A DNA stretch of 64,000 nucleotides from Acanthosepion pharaonis (GCA_903632075.3 CAHIKZ030004553.1:62001-126000); one strand, 5' to 3'. Shown: positions 1-12,720, numbered from the stretch's first letter. Notes: a model not told the origin generated them from the letters alone. Program-made: numbers and translations.

Positions 1-359
1 CTATCCCATTATTGGAGTACTAAATATCAAAAATAATTTTGAACAAGAAATTATCTGAATAATTAATCAAAGGTAGATAAAAAGTCCTGATGTATTTCCC
101 TCCATTCATGTCCAATATGTGCATGCCATGGCAACTGTGGAACCTTACACAATTGCAGTATCGTTTTTTACTTCTATTGTTGCTATTTTAAATAATTAAT
201 GTGCTATACACAGGAAACATTTACATAAATTTGTACCTTTTTATTTTATTCAATCAACATAAGAAATATCAATATTTATTATTAACTAGCTTAAAAGATG
301 CACCACATGTGGACTTTTAAACTAGCTACTGTGGAGGGCTAATTGGGTCTCTGGTTCAA

Positions 360-660
360 TTTGGAAAATAGCAATGATGATTTTGAAGAAATAACCTTGA
401 TTTCCTCAATTCACTCCATGGAACTTCAAAACCTCACTTTAACTCTGATTCAGGCTATAAATCCAATTCTGGCCAAAAGACTGATTTGGGCAGAAATTCC
501 AATTCAGGTTGAAAATTGAGTTCTTCAAATCACAAACTCCATGGAACTTCAAAACCTCATGTCATGAAATCTCTCATTTTAACTCTGATTCCTTAGCATT
601 TTGAAGAAATAAAACTGATTTCCTCAATTCACAAAGTTTTTGAGATATTTTAAACTGAAT
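360..660. repeat. Degenerate direct repeat
   Basis: The phrase tccatggaacttcaaaacct occurs near 416 and 538, each followed by aactctgattc. The flanking words gaagaaataa and tttcctcaattcac also recur near 385-412 and 604-632. This is an old local duplication of about 120-200 bp. The rest of 1-2590 shows no gene or recognisable element apart from a SINE-like body near 1750-1870. Confidence 0.55.
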
Positions 661-1754
661 TAAAAACAAAATTTTTTAAATCATGAAAGTTTCGTTACTT
701 CAAACTCAATATAAATTAAAAATTTAAAAATCAATAATTTTTTTCAGTTAAAATTTAAATTTAAAATTTGAATTTTTAACTGTTTCCTCTTCATCTGAGC
801 ATAAGTCCCAATGCTAGATGTTCAAGCACCAGAAGAAAGGCAGATTTTCAATCCTGGGATCATCCTGATTCTAAAAAGGTATATGTTTATGTAGAGCAAG
901 TGTGGCCCAATTTAGAGAGGGTTTCATGGGTGCACAGACAGAATTTGCCATTTATTTATTTAGAAGTACAATTTAGTAAGATTTATTGGTTAAAAATCAA
1001 AGAAGAAACATTGAAATGATGTTTCTGCTACAATGGACAATAGGGGTCGTGATTGAAGGGTAACAAGATAAAAGACCGTTAGACTTGGTCTTTTACCCAA
1101 ACTAAGATTATTTTCATTTACATATGAGTCTGAAAAATTCTCTGCTGACCAAGAAGTCATAACACGCCTCTTTAATGTCTGATGTAAACTAGTGCCTCTA
1201 CTCTTTGAGTCCATTGCTCCACCATAGTGCTAAGTTTTCAAAATCAACCTTTATTCTTTAATTATATAGCAATGCAATTGTTTAATGGCATCTGCCATTG
1301 AGCGATGAGCTAGTCTTGTAGACTATTCCATTGTTAATTCCTTCTTGGATGCTCCTTTATTGTTGCACTGTACCAGCCTAAGCTATGCCTTGTAAATGGC
1401 TTCGTTAATACAATTTTTCTATTGTGTGAAGTAGCCTAATGGATTGGATATCTGTTAATGGAGCCAATAAAACGGTTTCAATTCTGGTTGCTGGAAATTG
1501 GTGTTGTTTTTCATTAATGCTGTTATGTATTGTTAGGATCATAATATAGTTTTGTATTTCTCTGATGGTGCCAGAGGTGAGTGTTCATGCTCATGTAAAA
1601 CTGGGATCTTCAGTGCTGATTTTCAAGGCAGGCAGACTGGTTTTGTTTACTTAGAAAACTTCTTATATTTCCTTATAGTGTTTAAAGCCACATGTGGATG
1701 ACATTAAAAATGCCAATATTACATAGTTTTTTTGTTTTTTTTTCTTTACTAATA

Positions 1755-1880
1755 TTCAACTCCCATCCATGGGTTACATAGCAGGCTAGATTGAGCTTTC
1801 TAGCCTTGAGTAGTAACCAGTTCTAAAGAACAGAAGTTTTGAATTCAAACTGTGGAGGAGGCAATGGTGAAACCCCTTCA
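1755..1880 (+). repeat. SINE body fragment
   Basis: The stretch with atgggttacatagcaggc, ctagccttgagtagtaacca and tttgaattcaaac matches the body of the SINE copies at 7620-7870 and 41010-41425, where the same order of words occurs (ctatgggttaaat, tatagccttggatggcaact, ctctgaattcaa). No tRNA-like head is visible here. Confidence 0.5.
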
Positions 1881-2599
1881 CTATCTTTTCCAAGAAGGAA
1901 TGTCAATTCACAGTTCATAAAGGAAAAAAGACTCTCTGGAAAGCCAAGATTGCCTGAAGAAACATGGCATTTTAAAAAGAATAATATTCAATAAATCTCA
2001 TCTTGTATTGAACTACAGCTGATTAATAACTTATTGAATCTATCTTCGACTTAAGGATGAATTAATAAGTCTATTGACTGAAAAATAATTAGCCTAATTT
2101 TGATCTGAAATTTTCACTGTATAATGTTCTGTCTATATGATTATTATTCACTACTGAATTAAGTGCATTGACAAGGAAGGAGAGTATGCTGAAAATAAAT
2201 ATTTGTGTAAAATAAATGATCTTTCATCATTAAGCTACAAACTTATTTATGTGCCTTTGCTTCTCTCAATTTTTTTATAAATTTAATTATCAAAACATCT
2301 TTTTCTAATATTACAGATTTTATAAGTAGAATTTGCTTGTATGTGTTGATCATTGTTTTATTGTATTTTTATTTTAAATCAGTCTCACTTTTGTTTTATG
2401 ACATGGCTTTGTTAATCTAGAACTTATAGAATTAAGGATTAAACCTCTCACTTATCTCTTGTCAATCCACCACTTGATGGATTAAAATATACATATGACC
2501 ATGAGAATGAACTACAAGTATCAGATAAACACATCGTACCCTCTATACTAAAATGTGACTAATTTTCATTTTTTTTTTTTTACATTTTAATACACAGCA

Positions 2600-3330
2600 G
2601 ACACTTTCAACTTTCCTGAAAGCAGTTTCTTCTTTTTTGATGTGCTGTGTCTATTCTGAATGTAGGCGATCATGGCTTTCCATAATTTCCTGTCCTTTGT
2701 AGCTCTTAATACTGTTTGTCTTTTTGTTTCTCTTAAACGTTTTTTCTACCATCTGTTTTCTCAAAGCTCACTAGGTAGGTTATTCATTGTCTTCTTCTGA
2801 CCCTCTTGCCTTCAATCTGTCCTGTGAATATCAAATTTTCCAAGTCCACTTTCCTCATGTGAACTAGAAATTTCAACTATCTCTTCCTGATACGTATCCT
2901 TTTTGTTTCTATTTTCTCTAAAACTTTGTTGTTGCTCACATGTTTGGTCTATGGTATTCTCAGCATCTTTCTGTAGAAGCACATTTCTGTTGCTTCAAGT
3001 CTCTTCTTCAAGGAGATTGTCCAGTATTCACTGCCATATAGGATGACTGATATTACATAACAGTTTAGTACTCTTTATTTTTTTATTTTTTTTAACAAAA
3101 TATTTCTGTTTCTTAATGCTTTGCTTAGCTTTTGAAAGGCATTTTTTGCTATCCCATTGCACCTTCGGATTTCAGTGTTGCACATTCCGCCCTCTACTAA
3201 AACACTTCCCAGACATTTAAATTTTTGTACTTGTTTGATTTTGTTATCTCCAATTTATAATTCACATGTTGGGCTGTCCCCTTTTTCTAACAACCATGCA
3301 TTAAGTTACCGATCTTAAAACTTAATTTCC
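2600..3330 (-). mobile_element. LINE relic, endonuclease-RT family 1 (3' end of ORF2)
   Basis: Read on the minus strand, broken frames give VISVILYGSEYWTIS, LEATEMCFYRKMLRI and IEGKRVRRRQ. This is the segment after the reverse transcriptase in a widespread animal LINE type whose ORF2 contains LYGSECWTIS and EATEMWFYRRMLRI. Three + strand copies of the same family lie at 38.9, 45.5 and 48.6 kb. Frameshifts and stops make it non-functional. Confidence 0.7.
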
Positions 3331-3629
3331 TCTAGGTACTCATAACCACCAGGTAATTAAATCTGTTTAACCAATGCTTTATTCATTAGACAGTATATCC
3401 TGTGGTATTGGTTAAGTCGATTTAGTTATTTGGTAGTTACAAGTTCAGTCTTTAGTTTGGGCAGGACAAAAAGTAATTTATATTCTGGTCTATTGGAAGA
3501 AGCAAGCAACATTACAAATGACTCGAGGTGGGAGAATAACTAATAATGAGATTTCTTTTGGCACAAACAGCGGAAAGTGCATAATCTACTCTTGCTTGGA
3601 AGTTTATCAACCACAACAGACACCTGAAG

Positions 3630-3720
3630 AAGGCTGGGTGGTATAGTGGCTAAAATGGTGTAGCTATAACAACCAAGTTCAAGGACACTAGTCTATGTAA
3701 ATCACTGTATAATTGTATGA
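3630..3720 (+). repeat. Possible tRNA-headed SINE start
   Basis: A short run with tggtatagtggctaaaatgg resembles a polymerase III A box and cctgaagaaggctgg precedes it. The later gttcaagga is only a weak B box. It does not fold convincingly as a tRNA, so I call it SINE-like at best. The remainder of 3330-4420 shows nothing recognisable. Confidence 0.3.
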
Positions 3721-4489
3721 ACCTAATTATTAATTTTTCTCCCAATCCATCCAACTGTTCTTGAGTTAACACTTAATCACACACAGACAAATTGTAATGT
3801 CCTATTATTTTGTGTGCAACTTCCATTGATAATATCTCTTTGGATATTGACTGGTTTAATACTTTGATGCTGGAAATTCATCTTTTGGATTCCTGCCTAA
3901 AAGGAGACTGCATGTTCTATGATGTCTGCAGTTACTGCTAGCAATAATAAGATTATTGTTTATAGTTCACAAAGAAATCTATGCTGTAGATTCTTGTTGA
4001 ATTTTTAATACAAAAGGTTGAAGGTTGACCTTTTATGACAATAAGAATTTCTTTGGATTATAGCCTGTACATAATACGGAGGGCAAGGAATGTTTCACAC
4101 ACCCACACATCAAACCTATGGCATTAATTATAAGAATTTTCTATTTTAATTGTCTAATACATATTTCATTAGAAACATTTTTTATAAAACTTGTTTAATC
4201 ATAAATATTTTTGTATTTGATAATTTAAGATTACTGAATGTCAGTTTCCTGAAATATCTTTTATAAATCATAAAATAAAGTAAGTTTCATTACAAACTGG
4301 AGACCAACAGTCATCTCCTCAATTACAACTTAGAGTACCTCGTTTGCTGCAGGTTGTTTGGTGTTTAAGTAAGAATCACTACTGTAATTTGTATTAGAAA
4401 TTAAACTTCTTGACTTCAAAACTTTGAGAGATCAGTGATACCTTACATAATCAAGATCAGAACTTAGTCTATATTTCTGAGATGAGGTA

Positions 4490-4705
4490 TTATGTACATT
4501 ATTTACATTATTCGGACTATTGTCTGCATCTTTGTTGCCATATTTGTTACAACATTTCGACCGTTGTATGCTTCGGCCTTCTTCAGGTGGTTCGACATTC
4601 CAACTACCTGAAGAAGGCTGGAGCATACAACGGCCGAAACATTGTAATAAATATGGCGACAAAGATGAGGACAATAGTCCGAATAATGTAAATAATGTAT
4701 CAGAA
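4490..4705. repeat. Palindromic pair of SINE tails
   Basis: The left arm (about 4497-4592) reads tttacattattcggactat ... caacatttcgaccgttgtat ... ccttcttcaggtgg. The right arm (about 4604-4700) is its reverse complement (acctgaagaaggctgg ... caacggccgaaacattgtaa ... gtccgaataatgtaaat). The centre is near 4598. The same tail occurs singly near 4815, 36410, 36715, 45395, 51525 and 54750, so this is a head-to-head pair of one SINE family. Confidence 0.75.
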
Positions 4706-4811
4706 CTTGATATGAAACAATATTGAAAGTTATGTATTATTTTAGCCTATTAGCTTCAAATCTGCCAAAAGGTTGAGTATATCCATTTATGACAATACAC
4801 ATGGATTTACA

Positions 4812-5130
4812 CTATTTACATTGTTCGGACTGTTGTCCTCATCTTTATTGTCATATTCACAATGTTTCAGCCATTGTACACCTCAACCTTTTTCAGGTGC
4901 TATACGTTGGAATGTCAAATCGAATCCTGTATTTAGTCCACTAGGTTAGATTGTTTCAGTTATTTCCCTTTAGTAAGTAAACTCTCCAACGTTTTGTTCT
5001 GCTGTGGCCAGGTATTCAACTTGCATCTCTTTGGGTCAAGTCATTGGATTACTTTAATCAATGCTTTTATCGACTGGGCCATGTGTCTTTAAACAACTTA
5101 ACCCAGTGAATAAAAGCACACATAGCTGCA
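4812..5130 (-). repeat. SINE copy (tRNA-like head, shared tail)
   Basis: The stretch carries the tail seen at 4497-4700 (ttcggactgttgtcctcat, caatgtttcagccattgtac), a central part, and a head with ctttgggtcaagtcattgg and gggccatgtgtct. In reverse complement the head has a polymerase III-like A box. The same head occurs at 36650-36690 and 54195-54245. Confidence 0.6.
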
Positions 5131-5209
5131 ATACCTTATCTCAGAAATATAGATACTAATACACATGGAATAAAATATTCAACAAGTAAAAATCATTTAC
5201 ATGTGTTTT

Positions 5210-5560
5210 AGGGGGATGATTTATTTTCCACTCTACAACTGCTTTCCCACAGATTCAACATTGCAAACCTGTCCCTACTCTGTTGCTATTTCCATTGCAA
5301 ATGTTCAGATGAGTTCCATTTTCTAGTTTCACCAGTTCTGCTAGGACAGGTCTAGCTACTTCCATGGAATTGAATTACCTTTATTTCCTCTGTGTTCCAC
5401 TCAAACTGCTTTTTCCCAAAAAACTGCCACTTTCCGAAACACTTTAATCTTGACCTCTTCAAGTTAAAGAACAATCATTATCTATTCTCCTTATCCTCAT
5501 AATTTACACTTTCTGTTTTTTCAGTTATATCTCATGCCTCCTGCATTATTATCATTTCAG
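5210..5560 (+). mobile_element. LINE relic, family 2 (ORF2 C-terminus)
   Basis: Translation gives LFSTLQLLSHRFNIANLSLL and KCSDEFHFLVSPV, then NLDLFKLKNNHYL. This matches the C-terminal end of ORF2 in a non-LTR retrotransposon family also present at 5590, 13225, 24960 and 42370. It faces the minus-strand copy beginning at 5590. Confidence 0.6.
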
Positions 5561-5574
5561 CTATAACCCTCTTT

Positions 5575-6105
5575 CTTTTTTTTTTTCTTTTTTTTTTTTA
5601 ATAATAATGTTCATCTTGTACAAGGCCTAAAACCCACTCAAGTTATTGGGTTACAGCAAAAGAATTAAGACACATAGTTTATGGAGATAAGATAATGGTT
5701 AACAATAAACTAGAACACGTGATCAGTGAAGCTTCCTCTTGGGAGTCAATTCCACAAAATAGCGGCTCATGGGAAGAAGCTGTTCAAGTGGAATTTATAT
5801 CTTGCCAATGGAATACAAAGGGAATTAGGCTGGTTTACTACTATGTGTGTTGCATGGTGATTCTTAGCCATGAAGGTGAGAACAAGTGGAACTAAGGAAT
5901 CTAGTTTCATCTGAATACTTTCCATAGAAATAGTGATAGAATAACAAGGGACTTGTAAAGTCTGATTTGTGGGGAAAGAGGTTGTATTGTAGAAAATAAT
6001 TCATCACCCACAAGTCTGCAGAAATGCTTTTGGACTCTATCGAGATTGGAACTAAACAAAAAAGAACTGTTTGTGTTTTATTCTCTACATAGGCCATGCT
6101 GTCGC
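5575..6105 (-). mobile_element. LINE relic, family 2, with 3' poly(A)
   Basis: On the minus strand this gives FTSPLLFYHYFYGKYSDE and TRFLSSTCSHLHG, then the 3' end ccttgtacaagatgaacat and a poly(A) tail (T-run at 5575-5600 on +). It is the tail of family 2 in inverted order to the 5210-5560 copy. Stops interrupt the frame. Confidence 0.65.
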
Positions 6106-6109
6106 CAAT

Positions 6110-6855
6110 GACTACTGAACAGACTTGTTATATACTGCATACTATACGCTCAAAATAAGGGACGTAACTCCTGTTCTTTCTAGGGTTGCTTCCTTTTAAT
6201 TGTAATTCATTTTAATTCTCGTAGAAAGTTACCATGAACAAACAGTCTGTTTTTCTTTTAACCTACAAATTATTGTGTATATCTTTAGAAAGGTGTGTTA
6301 AAATAGACATTTATGTAGATATCATTCGTTTCAATTTGGAATAAGAATTTATGTGGTCATATGTTTCAAAATTAAGCAATCATTTTTATTGTCCATGATA
6401 ACCAGCTGTGATCTAAGTCTTGAGCTTTTACTCTTTGTCAAACTGCAGGATACTACTTTTAATAGTTATTTCCTCCCACTCATATAGCCTGACACAGCTA
6501 CCAATATATTAGATTTGAACCTTAAGGCTAAATATCCTGTTTTTGTTTGTTACACGATATTTGGCAAATTGAGTTAACAATGTAATTTTGTTTTATTTGT
6601 TTTTATCAAAAAAAAAAAAAATGCTGTTTATTTTTTTATTTATTTATTTTTTTTGTTTTGGATGATTTCACTCCAAAACAATCCAATTTCTTGAAAAGCA
6701 AACAAAATTTTTAAACAAAAAATATCTTAGGGTTTTTTTTTAAATTTCAATTTGGTTCAATGCATTTAGAAAAAAGAATGTTATAACTGAAACATTAGGA
6801 TAATGATGGGCTCTTTGCTCATTGTTAATATCCAAATTGCTGAATAAATTTACAT
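6110..6855. other. Unassigned AT-rich sequence
   Basis: No ORF with coding character, no splice-bounded exon and no repeat that I could match elsewhere in the window. It contains poly(A) and poly(T) runs near 6610-6660 and 6725-6745. Confidence 0.5.
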
Positions 6856-6857
6856 CA

Positions 6858-6878
6858 GTTTTTCTCTTGATAAATTTT

Positions 6879-6911
<33 letters not shown>

Positions 6912-7420
6912 AAAGTTGCAAATTAAAAAAATAATAATGTTTTATTTTATGAAAGTATTTATTTATATATATATATATTTGATATTTCAGATTGCCCTCA
7001 ATCTTTTATCAGAAATAACTGTTTGTTACAAACAAATTAAAATTACTGTTTGTTAGCAAGTAGCATCCGTCGCGAGATGTGGACGTCACGTGATATGGAA
7101 TATCACTGTTTGGATATTCCTAACTTAAATCTAACCGTAATAAATATTTTAGATGTTGTTTAAAAAAAATAAAAATTTTTTAACTACATTTATTTTTTTT
7201 CTATTTTTTAAAATTTTTTTTTTTTTTTTATTATATTTTTATTTATTTATTTTTTTAAACAACATCTAGAATATTTATTACAGTTAGATTTAAGTTAGGA
7301 ATATCCGAACAGTGACGTCCACATCTCATGTAACGGACGCTACTTGCTAACAAACAGTAATTTTAATTTATTTGTAATAAAACAGTTATTTATTAAAGAT
7401 TGAGGGCAATCTGAAATATA

Positions 7421-7480
<60 letters not shown>

Positions 7481-7545
7481 CTTTCATAAAATAAAAATTA
7501 TTATTTTTTTTTAATTTGCAACTTTTTCTATATATACATATTAAG
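6858..7545. mobile_element. Large fold-back element with (TA)n inside its arms
   Basis: The left arm (about 6880-7165) and right arm (about 7250-7545) are inverted copies. Shared words include gaaaaagttgcaaattaaaa, cagattgccctcaatctttt, ctgtttgttagcaagtagc and cctaacttaaatctaac, each reverse-complemented on the right. The centre is a poly(A)/poly(T) zone at 7160-7250. Both arms carry a (TA)n tract at the same place, much longer on the right (about 7425-7477). No transposase is visible, so it is a MITE or fold-back element. Confidence 0.8.
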
Positions 7546-7567
7546 AAAGTATACGTTTTTCTCATTA

Positions 7568-7569
<2 letters not shown>

Positions 7570-7603
<34 letters not shown>
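7570..7603. repeat. (TA)n microsatellite
   Basis: A pure TA tract just outside the fold-back at 6858-7545 and just before the SINE copy at 7620. Confidence 0.9.
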
Positions 7604-7607
<4 letters not shown>

Positions 7608-7617
7608 GTGTGTATGT

Positions 7618-7870
7618 TTATGGAGTAATGGATAGTGGATCCGATTTTGCATTCACTTACATGGAAATACTCTTGAGAAAGGTATGAATTCTAGTCGAGC
7701 TTGGTACATTGACTTACTTGCAAATACTTTTTGTAAAGGTATAAAGTCATCTCTTCCCTCCCCCTATACTATGGGTAAATAGCAGGGCAGATTGGCTCCT
7801 ATAGCCTTGGGAAGCAACTGGTCAAAGAGAAGGAAAACTTTGAATTCAACCTCAGAGCTATGGGTTAAAT
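7618..7870 (+). repeat. tRNA-derived SINE copy
   Basis: It begins with ggagtaatggatagtggat, an A-box-like head shared with 60260 and with the minus-strand copy at 41010-41425. The body follows with cattcacttacatggaaata, actatgggtaaatagcaggg and tatagccttgggaagcaac. The internal duplication of acttac...aaatact suggests an old rearrangement. Confidence 0.65.
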
Positions 7871-8262
7871 ATTCACTAATCCACAACATTCATGTGTTCA
7901 TGCACACACAAATATATATTTTAAATATATTTTAGTCAGCAATCCTTTGTTTAAACATGTTTAATTAAATAAAACAAAGAATGTCTGCTAAGCTTTTTGG
8001 CGAGTTTCTCCAGGTGCTGAGGAAGTAGTTTGATGTTGGGTGCAAACTTGTAAAGAAACTTGCCAAGATTATGTGTAATATTCCTAGTACTTTTGACCAT
8101 CATAGTCATTTTCAAAGAAAGAAGGTAGACATCAAGAGATAGCCAGTTACGGTGGTGGTGCTGATAGAATGGATTATCATATGTGACTAAAATGACCTTA
8201 CTTTTCAAAGGCATTTTAACATGCAGGCACCAAGATTAAAAGAAATTTTATTTATTATAGTT

Positions 8263-9250
8263 ATCTGTTTTTTGATGTGAAGAGCCTCCAAAATTGTTAA
8301 CCATTTTTTATAGTTGGATTGGCAGAGTACTCTTGTATTGTTAACCATGGTCTGATAGTATTCAGAAGGGGCACCATAGTTTATTGTGCAATATCTGTAT
8401 ATGGCACTTTACTCAAAGCTGTGACAAGTCAGTCTTGAGATAAATGCTGTGATGTGACAAATATATGTTTTTTTTATTATTATTATTATTAATAGATACA
8501 CAAACTTCCAAGGAACAAGAAAATTGTTACGCAGTGTTTTTTGTGAAGAGGTACTGTTTGTAACCATAAAAACAAATGTCTTTACCGATACAAAATAGCA
8601 GTCATAAAAAAACCTTGTTAAATTCTTCTTTCTAAACAACAATATTCTATAAAGAATTATCCAATATTAAACAACCATTTTGTAATAATGGTTTTCAGAA
8701 TTAAATTGTTGGTGAGCAAATAAAATTAATTTTATGGACAATTTATTAGAGCAACATAATAATATCCAACTTAAACACTATTTTACTGTAACACTAATTA
8801 TATATAAATTACAAAAACAGAATAGAAAATATTATTCTCAGATATATAACTCCTGTAAATAGTAAAAATTGCCAAAGATTCATCATATATCACCAAAAAT
8901 TCAAAACTCTCAACCTTTTGGTTACTAACAACACTTCTCTACAAAAAGACACATTGCAAAAAAAAAATGAACACTGTCCCCCCCCAATTCTTTTGTTTCT
9001 TTGGAGATGGCATCTCTGTTTATTTTTTTTAAATCATCAACATATGTTCATCAGATAACAATATTTTTATTTAAAAATGACCTGGCATCTCTCTGAACAA
9101 ATTGACATATATAAACATTTAACACAAATCCAAAGTACCCCCTTGTAATCATTATAAGATTATGGTTGACAACATAACAGCACATTTACCAATTTAGCTG
9201 CAAAAAGAAAACAATTATAAATTGTAGAGGCTCTTCACATCAAACAAGGG
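8263..9250. mobile_element. Candidate TIR-bounded element
   Basis: tttgatgtgaagagcctc at 8270-8290 is matched in reverse complement by gaggctcttcacatcaaa at 9229-9246, and similarity extends a few bases on each side. The interior shows no clear transposase, only AT-rich sequence with scattered stops. It may be a non-autonomous DNA transposon of about 1 kb. Confidence 0.5.
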
Positions 9251-9779
9251 ATAATCGTCATCAAGAAAATTTGTTTTAGTCTCAGTGCACACTAGTTAAA
9301 ATACCTTTGAATAGTCAGTTCATTTTAGTTACATTATGCTACAATCTATTCCACTACCATATAAACTTGTTCATTTCAAATTCCAGACTGCTAACAATAT
9401 AAATGTTCCCACCTGTTATCTTTCAACCTCTATTATCTTTCCTTGAAAATGACTTACAATGGTTAAAAGTACTCATTACACACAATTTTGGCAAGATCTG
9501 TTCCAAGTTTCTACTTGACAGCAAATGATTTATTCAACACTAAGAGAAACTCAAAATAAGGCTTAACAGACATTCTTTATCTGTTCTACAAAAGGAGGAA
9601 TAAGATTATTCTGGAATTTGATCCAAGTCTAAAGTTTATATTGTTCTTTATGATATAATAATGGTAATGGTACTGTTTCCTTATATGAAAATTGACCAAA
9701 CAACTGGTCGAAGTTAGGCTTTTCTTCACACCATAGCTAATAGGCTTGTATCAAAGTGTAGTATTTGTTCTCCTAATCT

Positions 9780-11710
9780 CTAAAGGTAATATTAACTGTT
9801 TCCTTAGAAGGAAACATTTATTGACCAAGCAGCCAGTGTTACTTTCAGCTGCAATTTATAAAATCTTTTGATTAAAACAATTTTTAAAGTCTATTAACTG
9901 TTAATGTTCTTTCCAACATTGATGGCGGCTTCTTTCCTAACTTTTTATTTGAAGTAGTGTTGAACATAAACATCTTGATTGTCCTTGTTTTCTCTTCATT
10001 ACACGTACTATCCATTTTAGTTGTTGAAAGTCATCAAGTGATGTGGTTGCTGTTATCAGATATAGTTCTTTGTGATTCTGTAGCACCAGGCCACAATGTT
10101 TGAAGAAGGATGGTCCTCACTAAGACCTACAGGCTTGATTTACTGGAAGTCCTTTTTAAACATTTATCTTAGAAAGTGGTTGTATTTAGCTGACAGTTTA
10201 GTTATTTCTGAATGTTTGGTGCCCTATATGACATCCATATGAGAAAGTCTTAATCTGATGAGGCTATTTAAAAACATAACTTTAGATTAAGGTTTTGATT
10301 TGCAGTGTTTGATAAAACTACCTCTAGTGATGTCTACAATATTTTCAATGTCCTTATTTCTTAATCAATAATCCCACAATCTGACATTAGCTAAATTTTG
10401 ATTTGAGATTTTTACTTTAAATTGTTTGATCTTTGTGATTAATATTAACAAGTGAATTAATTTTCAAAATAAATACATGTAAAATAAATGTTTTTTTATC
10501 ATTAGGCTACACACTCCCATGTATCCATCCTGAGTATGTGTTTCAATTTACTTAAGTTAATGAAGATGAATTACAGTAAAGATTCACATATATGGGTTCC
10601 AAAGTAAGGGGTATATCAACAATACTCAGACCCCATATTAATATACTTTATATCCTTCTTGAGTGCTAACACAAGCCTGTACCCTTGCATGTATACAGTC
10701 AGGCAAGCATCATCCTGCGATACATTATTGAAATCTTCTTTTAAATGTTATAGGTGGGCTAACTAAATGAGTCAGACATCATCCCATCATGTCACATACA
10801 TGTTAAAAGGAGGATGAATCTAATGATTGTGCTAGCTGGGAAAATTAGAAAACATCTTGAAGTGCAAGTTGAATAACACAAGGTTCATGTTGGCAGGTAT
10901 TATCCTGCTGGGACAGCACATCAACTGCTGATTACAGAAGTGGCAGCAGGATGGGTTGAACAATGTTCTGGATATACATGATACTGTTCAATGTTCCCTT
11001 CAAAAACACCATAGGCAAGCACAAGTTGTAACTTATAGCACCCCACACCATAATGCCAGGTGTTTGGTCCTGTGTGTCATAGGTAAATACCCTCTAGAAG
11101 ATGTCAGTCACCAGACCTGCATGGCAAACAACCATCACTTGCATGAAGGTAGAACCTGCTGTCATCCCAAAACGAACTTCTTGCAACACTACTGGAAATC
11201 TGCATAATGGTATTGTTTTTAAATAGCCTTGTCAGATCAAGACTTTCATATGGATGCCATACATAGTGCTGAACTCATTCAGAAATATTTAAACTGTCAT
11301 ACAGCCACTAAGATCAGTGGTTAGAAATAGCTTTGAATGAGTGAAGCCTATGGATCTTGGTGAAGACCACTTCTTTGAACATTGTGAACTGGTGCTACAG
11401 AATCACAAACAAAGAACTGTACCAGATAAAAACCAAATCCCTTCAGAACTTTCAACAGCACCAACAGCCGAAATGGATTGACATGTAACCCAAAGAGAAA
11501 ATAATGATATAATCAAGTTGTTGAAATTCCACACTACTTCAGACAAAAGGTTAGGAAGGAAATCCCCATCAAAATTTGTAAAGAGTAATAAGAATTACTG
11601 GACTTCAGAAATCTATTTTCCTGAAGAATTGTTTTAAGTGAAAGATTTTATAAATTCCAACTGACAGTAGTCCTCACTGCTCAGGAAACAGTTAATATTA
11701 CCATTATGGT
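9780..11710. mobile_element. Long inverted-repeat element around a Tc1-like relic
   Basis: The arms are about 9780-10160 and 11290-11710. The left arm starts ggtaatattaactgtttcct and the right arm ends with its reverse complement (aggaaacagttaatattacc). The words agttctttgtgattctgtag and gttgaaag also pair across the arms. The arms are old, with indels. A lone arm-like copy lies at 18830-19090. The interior holds the transposase relic at 10550-11215. Confidence 0.6.
10550..11215 (-). pseudogene. Tc1-like (DDE) transposase relic, C-terminal part
   Basis: With frame changes the minus strand gives WCGVL/VWGAISYN-like text, then GTLNSIMYIQNIVQPILLP, QQDNTCQHEPCVIQLALQDV and a C-terminal VSPPITF segment. 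The order VWG...FQQDN(A)xxHxA...HVWDMMGR is the usual Tc1/IS630 catalytic-core order. The QQDN motif carries the second catalytic Asp. Several stops and frameshifts make it dead. Possible N-terminal remains lie in 11760-12140 but I could not align them with confidence. Confidence 0.5.
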
Positions 11711-12638
11711 ATGTAGAAATTTGGTTATAGGTACACGGTCATGTAGTCCTGCCAGAAAGGGATTATTCCCAATAGTCCTTGAATTACACTTGCTCTGATT
11801 TGTGCTGTGGACATTGTGTGGGGTCTGACACTACGGCGCTTACAATGTATCGATTTTGTGCATCTGTACTATATTTTCCTTCAGAACCTGGTCAGTGGAT
11901 GTAGGCATGTTCAATCCACTAATGTTGTCAAATTTAAAAATACCACTAATGCATTATGCTCATCATGTATATCAATTCTCCAGAATGACAATCCATCCTC
12001 TTGAAAGTCTCCAATCTGATTCCTCTCAAATGACAGTAATTGAACAAAAAGAGAATGTGGACATCTATATAGCATGACACCTGCTTGCACTAGCCACTTC
12101 CCTGCATCAAACCTCATTCTGGAATGCATTGTTGTTTAAAGCTTGGACCTAAATGGTGCACTGGTATGATTGTTACTATATCACAAGATGGCTGAAGACA
12201 GAAAATTTTATCAGAATATCTACTACCAACTAGCATGTACATATTGTACTCGGGTCAAAATCAGCATTATTCTGACAGTATTGCAATTTCATTTCATGTC
12301 ATTTTCTTTTGTCTATACACAAACAGGAAGCATTCACGGTTAGTTTCCTCATGCAGATGGGGAAAATCCATGGATCCAAAGATACAAAGAATTTAAAAAA
12401 CATAATGAAAATTTGAATGCTTTCTGATGTAACCCATCACCTTCAGTTCAACACAATTTGAATTTTTTTTTTTTTTACTTCACTCACAAATTGTAGTAAA
12501 AAAATCTCAAAATACTATGTTATGTCTTCATTTTTTGTTTGTATTTTATTTATCGGAAAAAGGTTTGTGCTTAAAAGTTTTGGTGATTAGGCCAAATGCT
12601 GATAAGAAAAAATGTGATTGGTGATCCAAGGATGGCGG

Positions 12639-12640
<2 letters not shown>

Positions 12641-12678
<38 letters not shown>

Positions 12679-12720
12679 CTGATGATTGTGTCTAGCATGA
12701 AACTGCCTGTATTCTATCAA
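12641..12720. repeat. (TA)n tract joined to half of the 'ctagcatgaaac' palindrome
   Basis: A (TA)n run (12641-12674) is followed by ggcctgatgattgtgtctag and catgaaactgcctg. That is one arm of the palindrome found complete at 31601-31726 and 59473-59604, and as another half-copy at 23780-23865. Confidence 0.7.

Noticed and set aside
7386..7652. Tyr-Ile repeat ORFs over (TA)n tracts (also near 17775, 18070, 22276, 30764, 58034)
   Set aside because: These are translations of dinucleotide microsatellites with no flanking coding signal.
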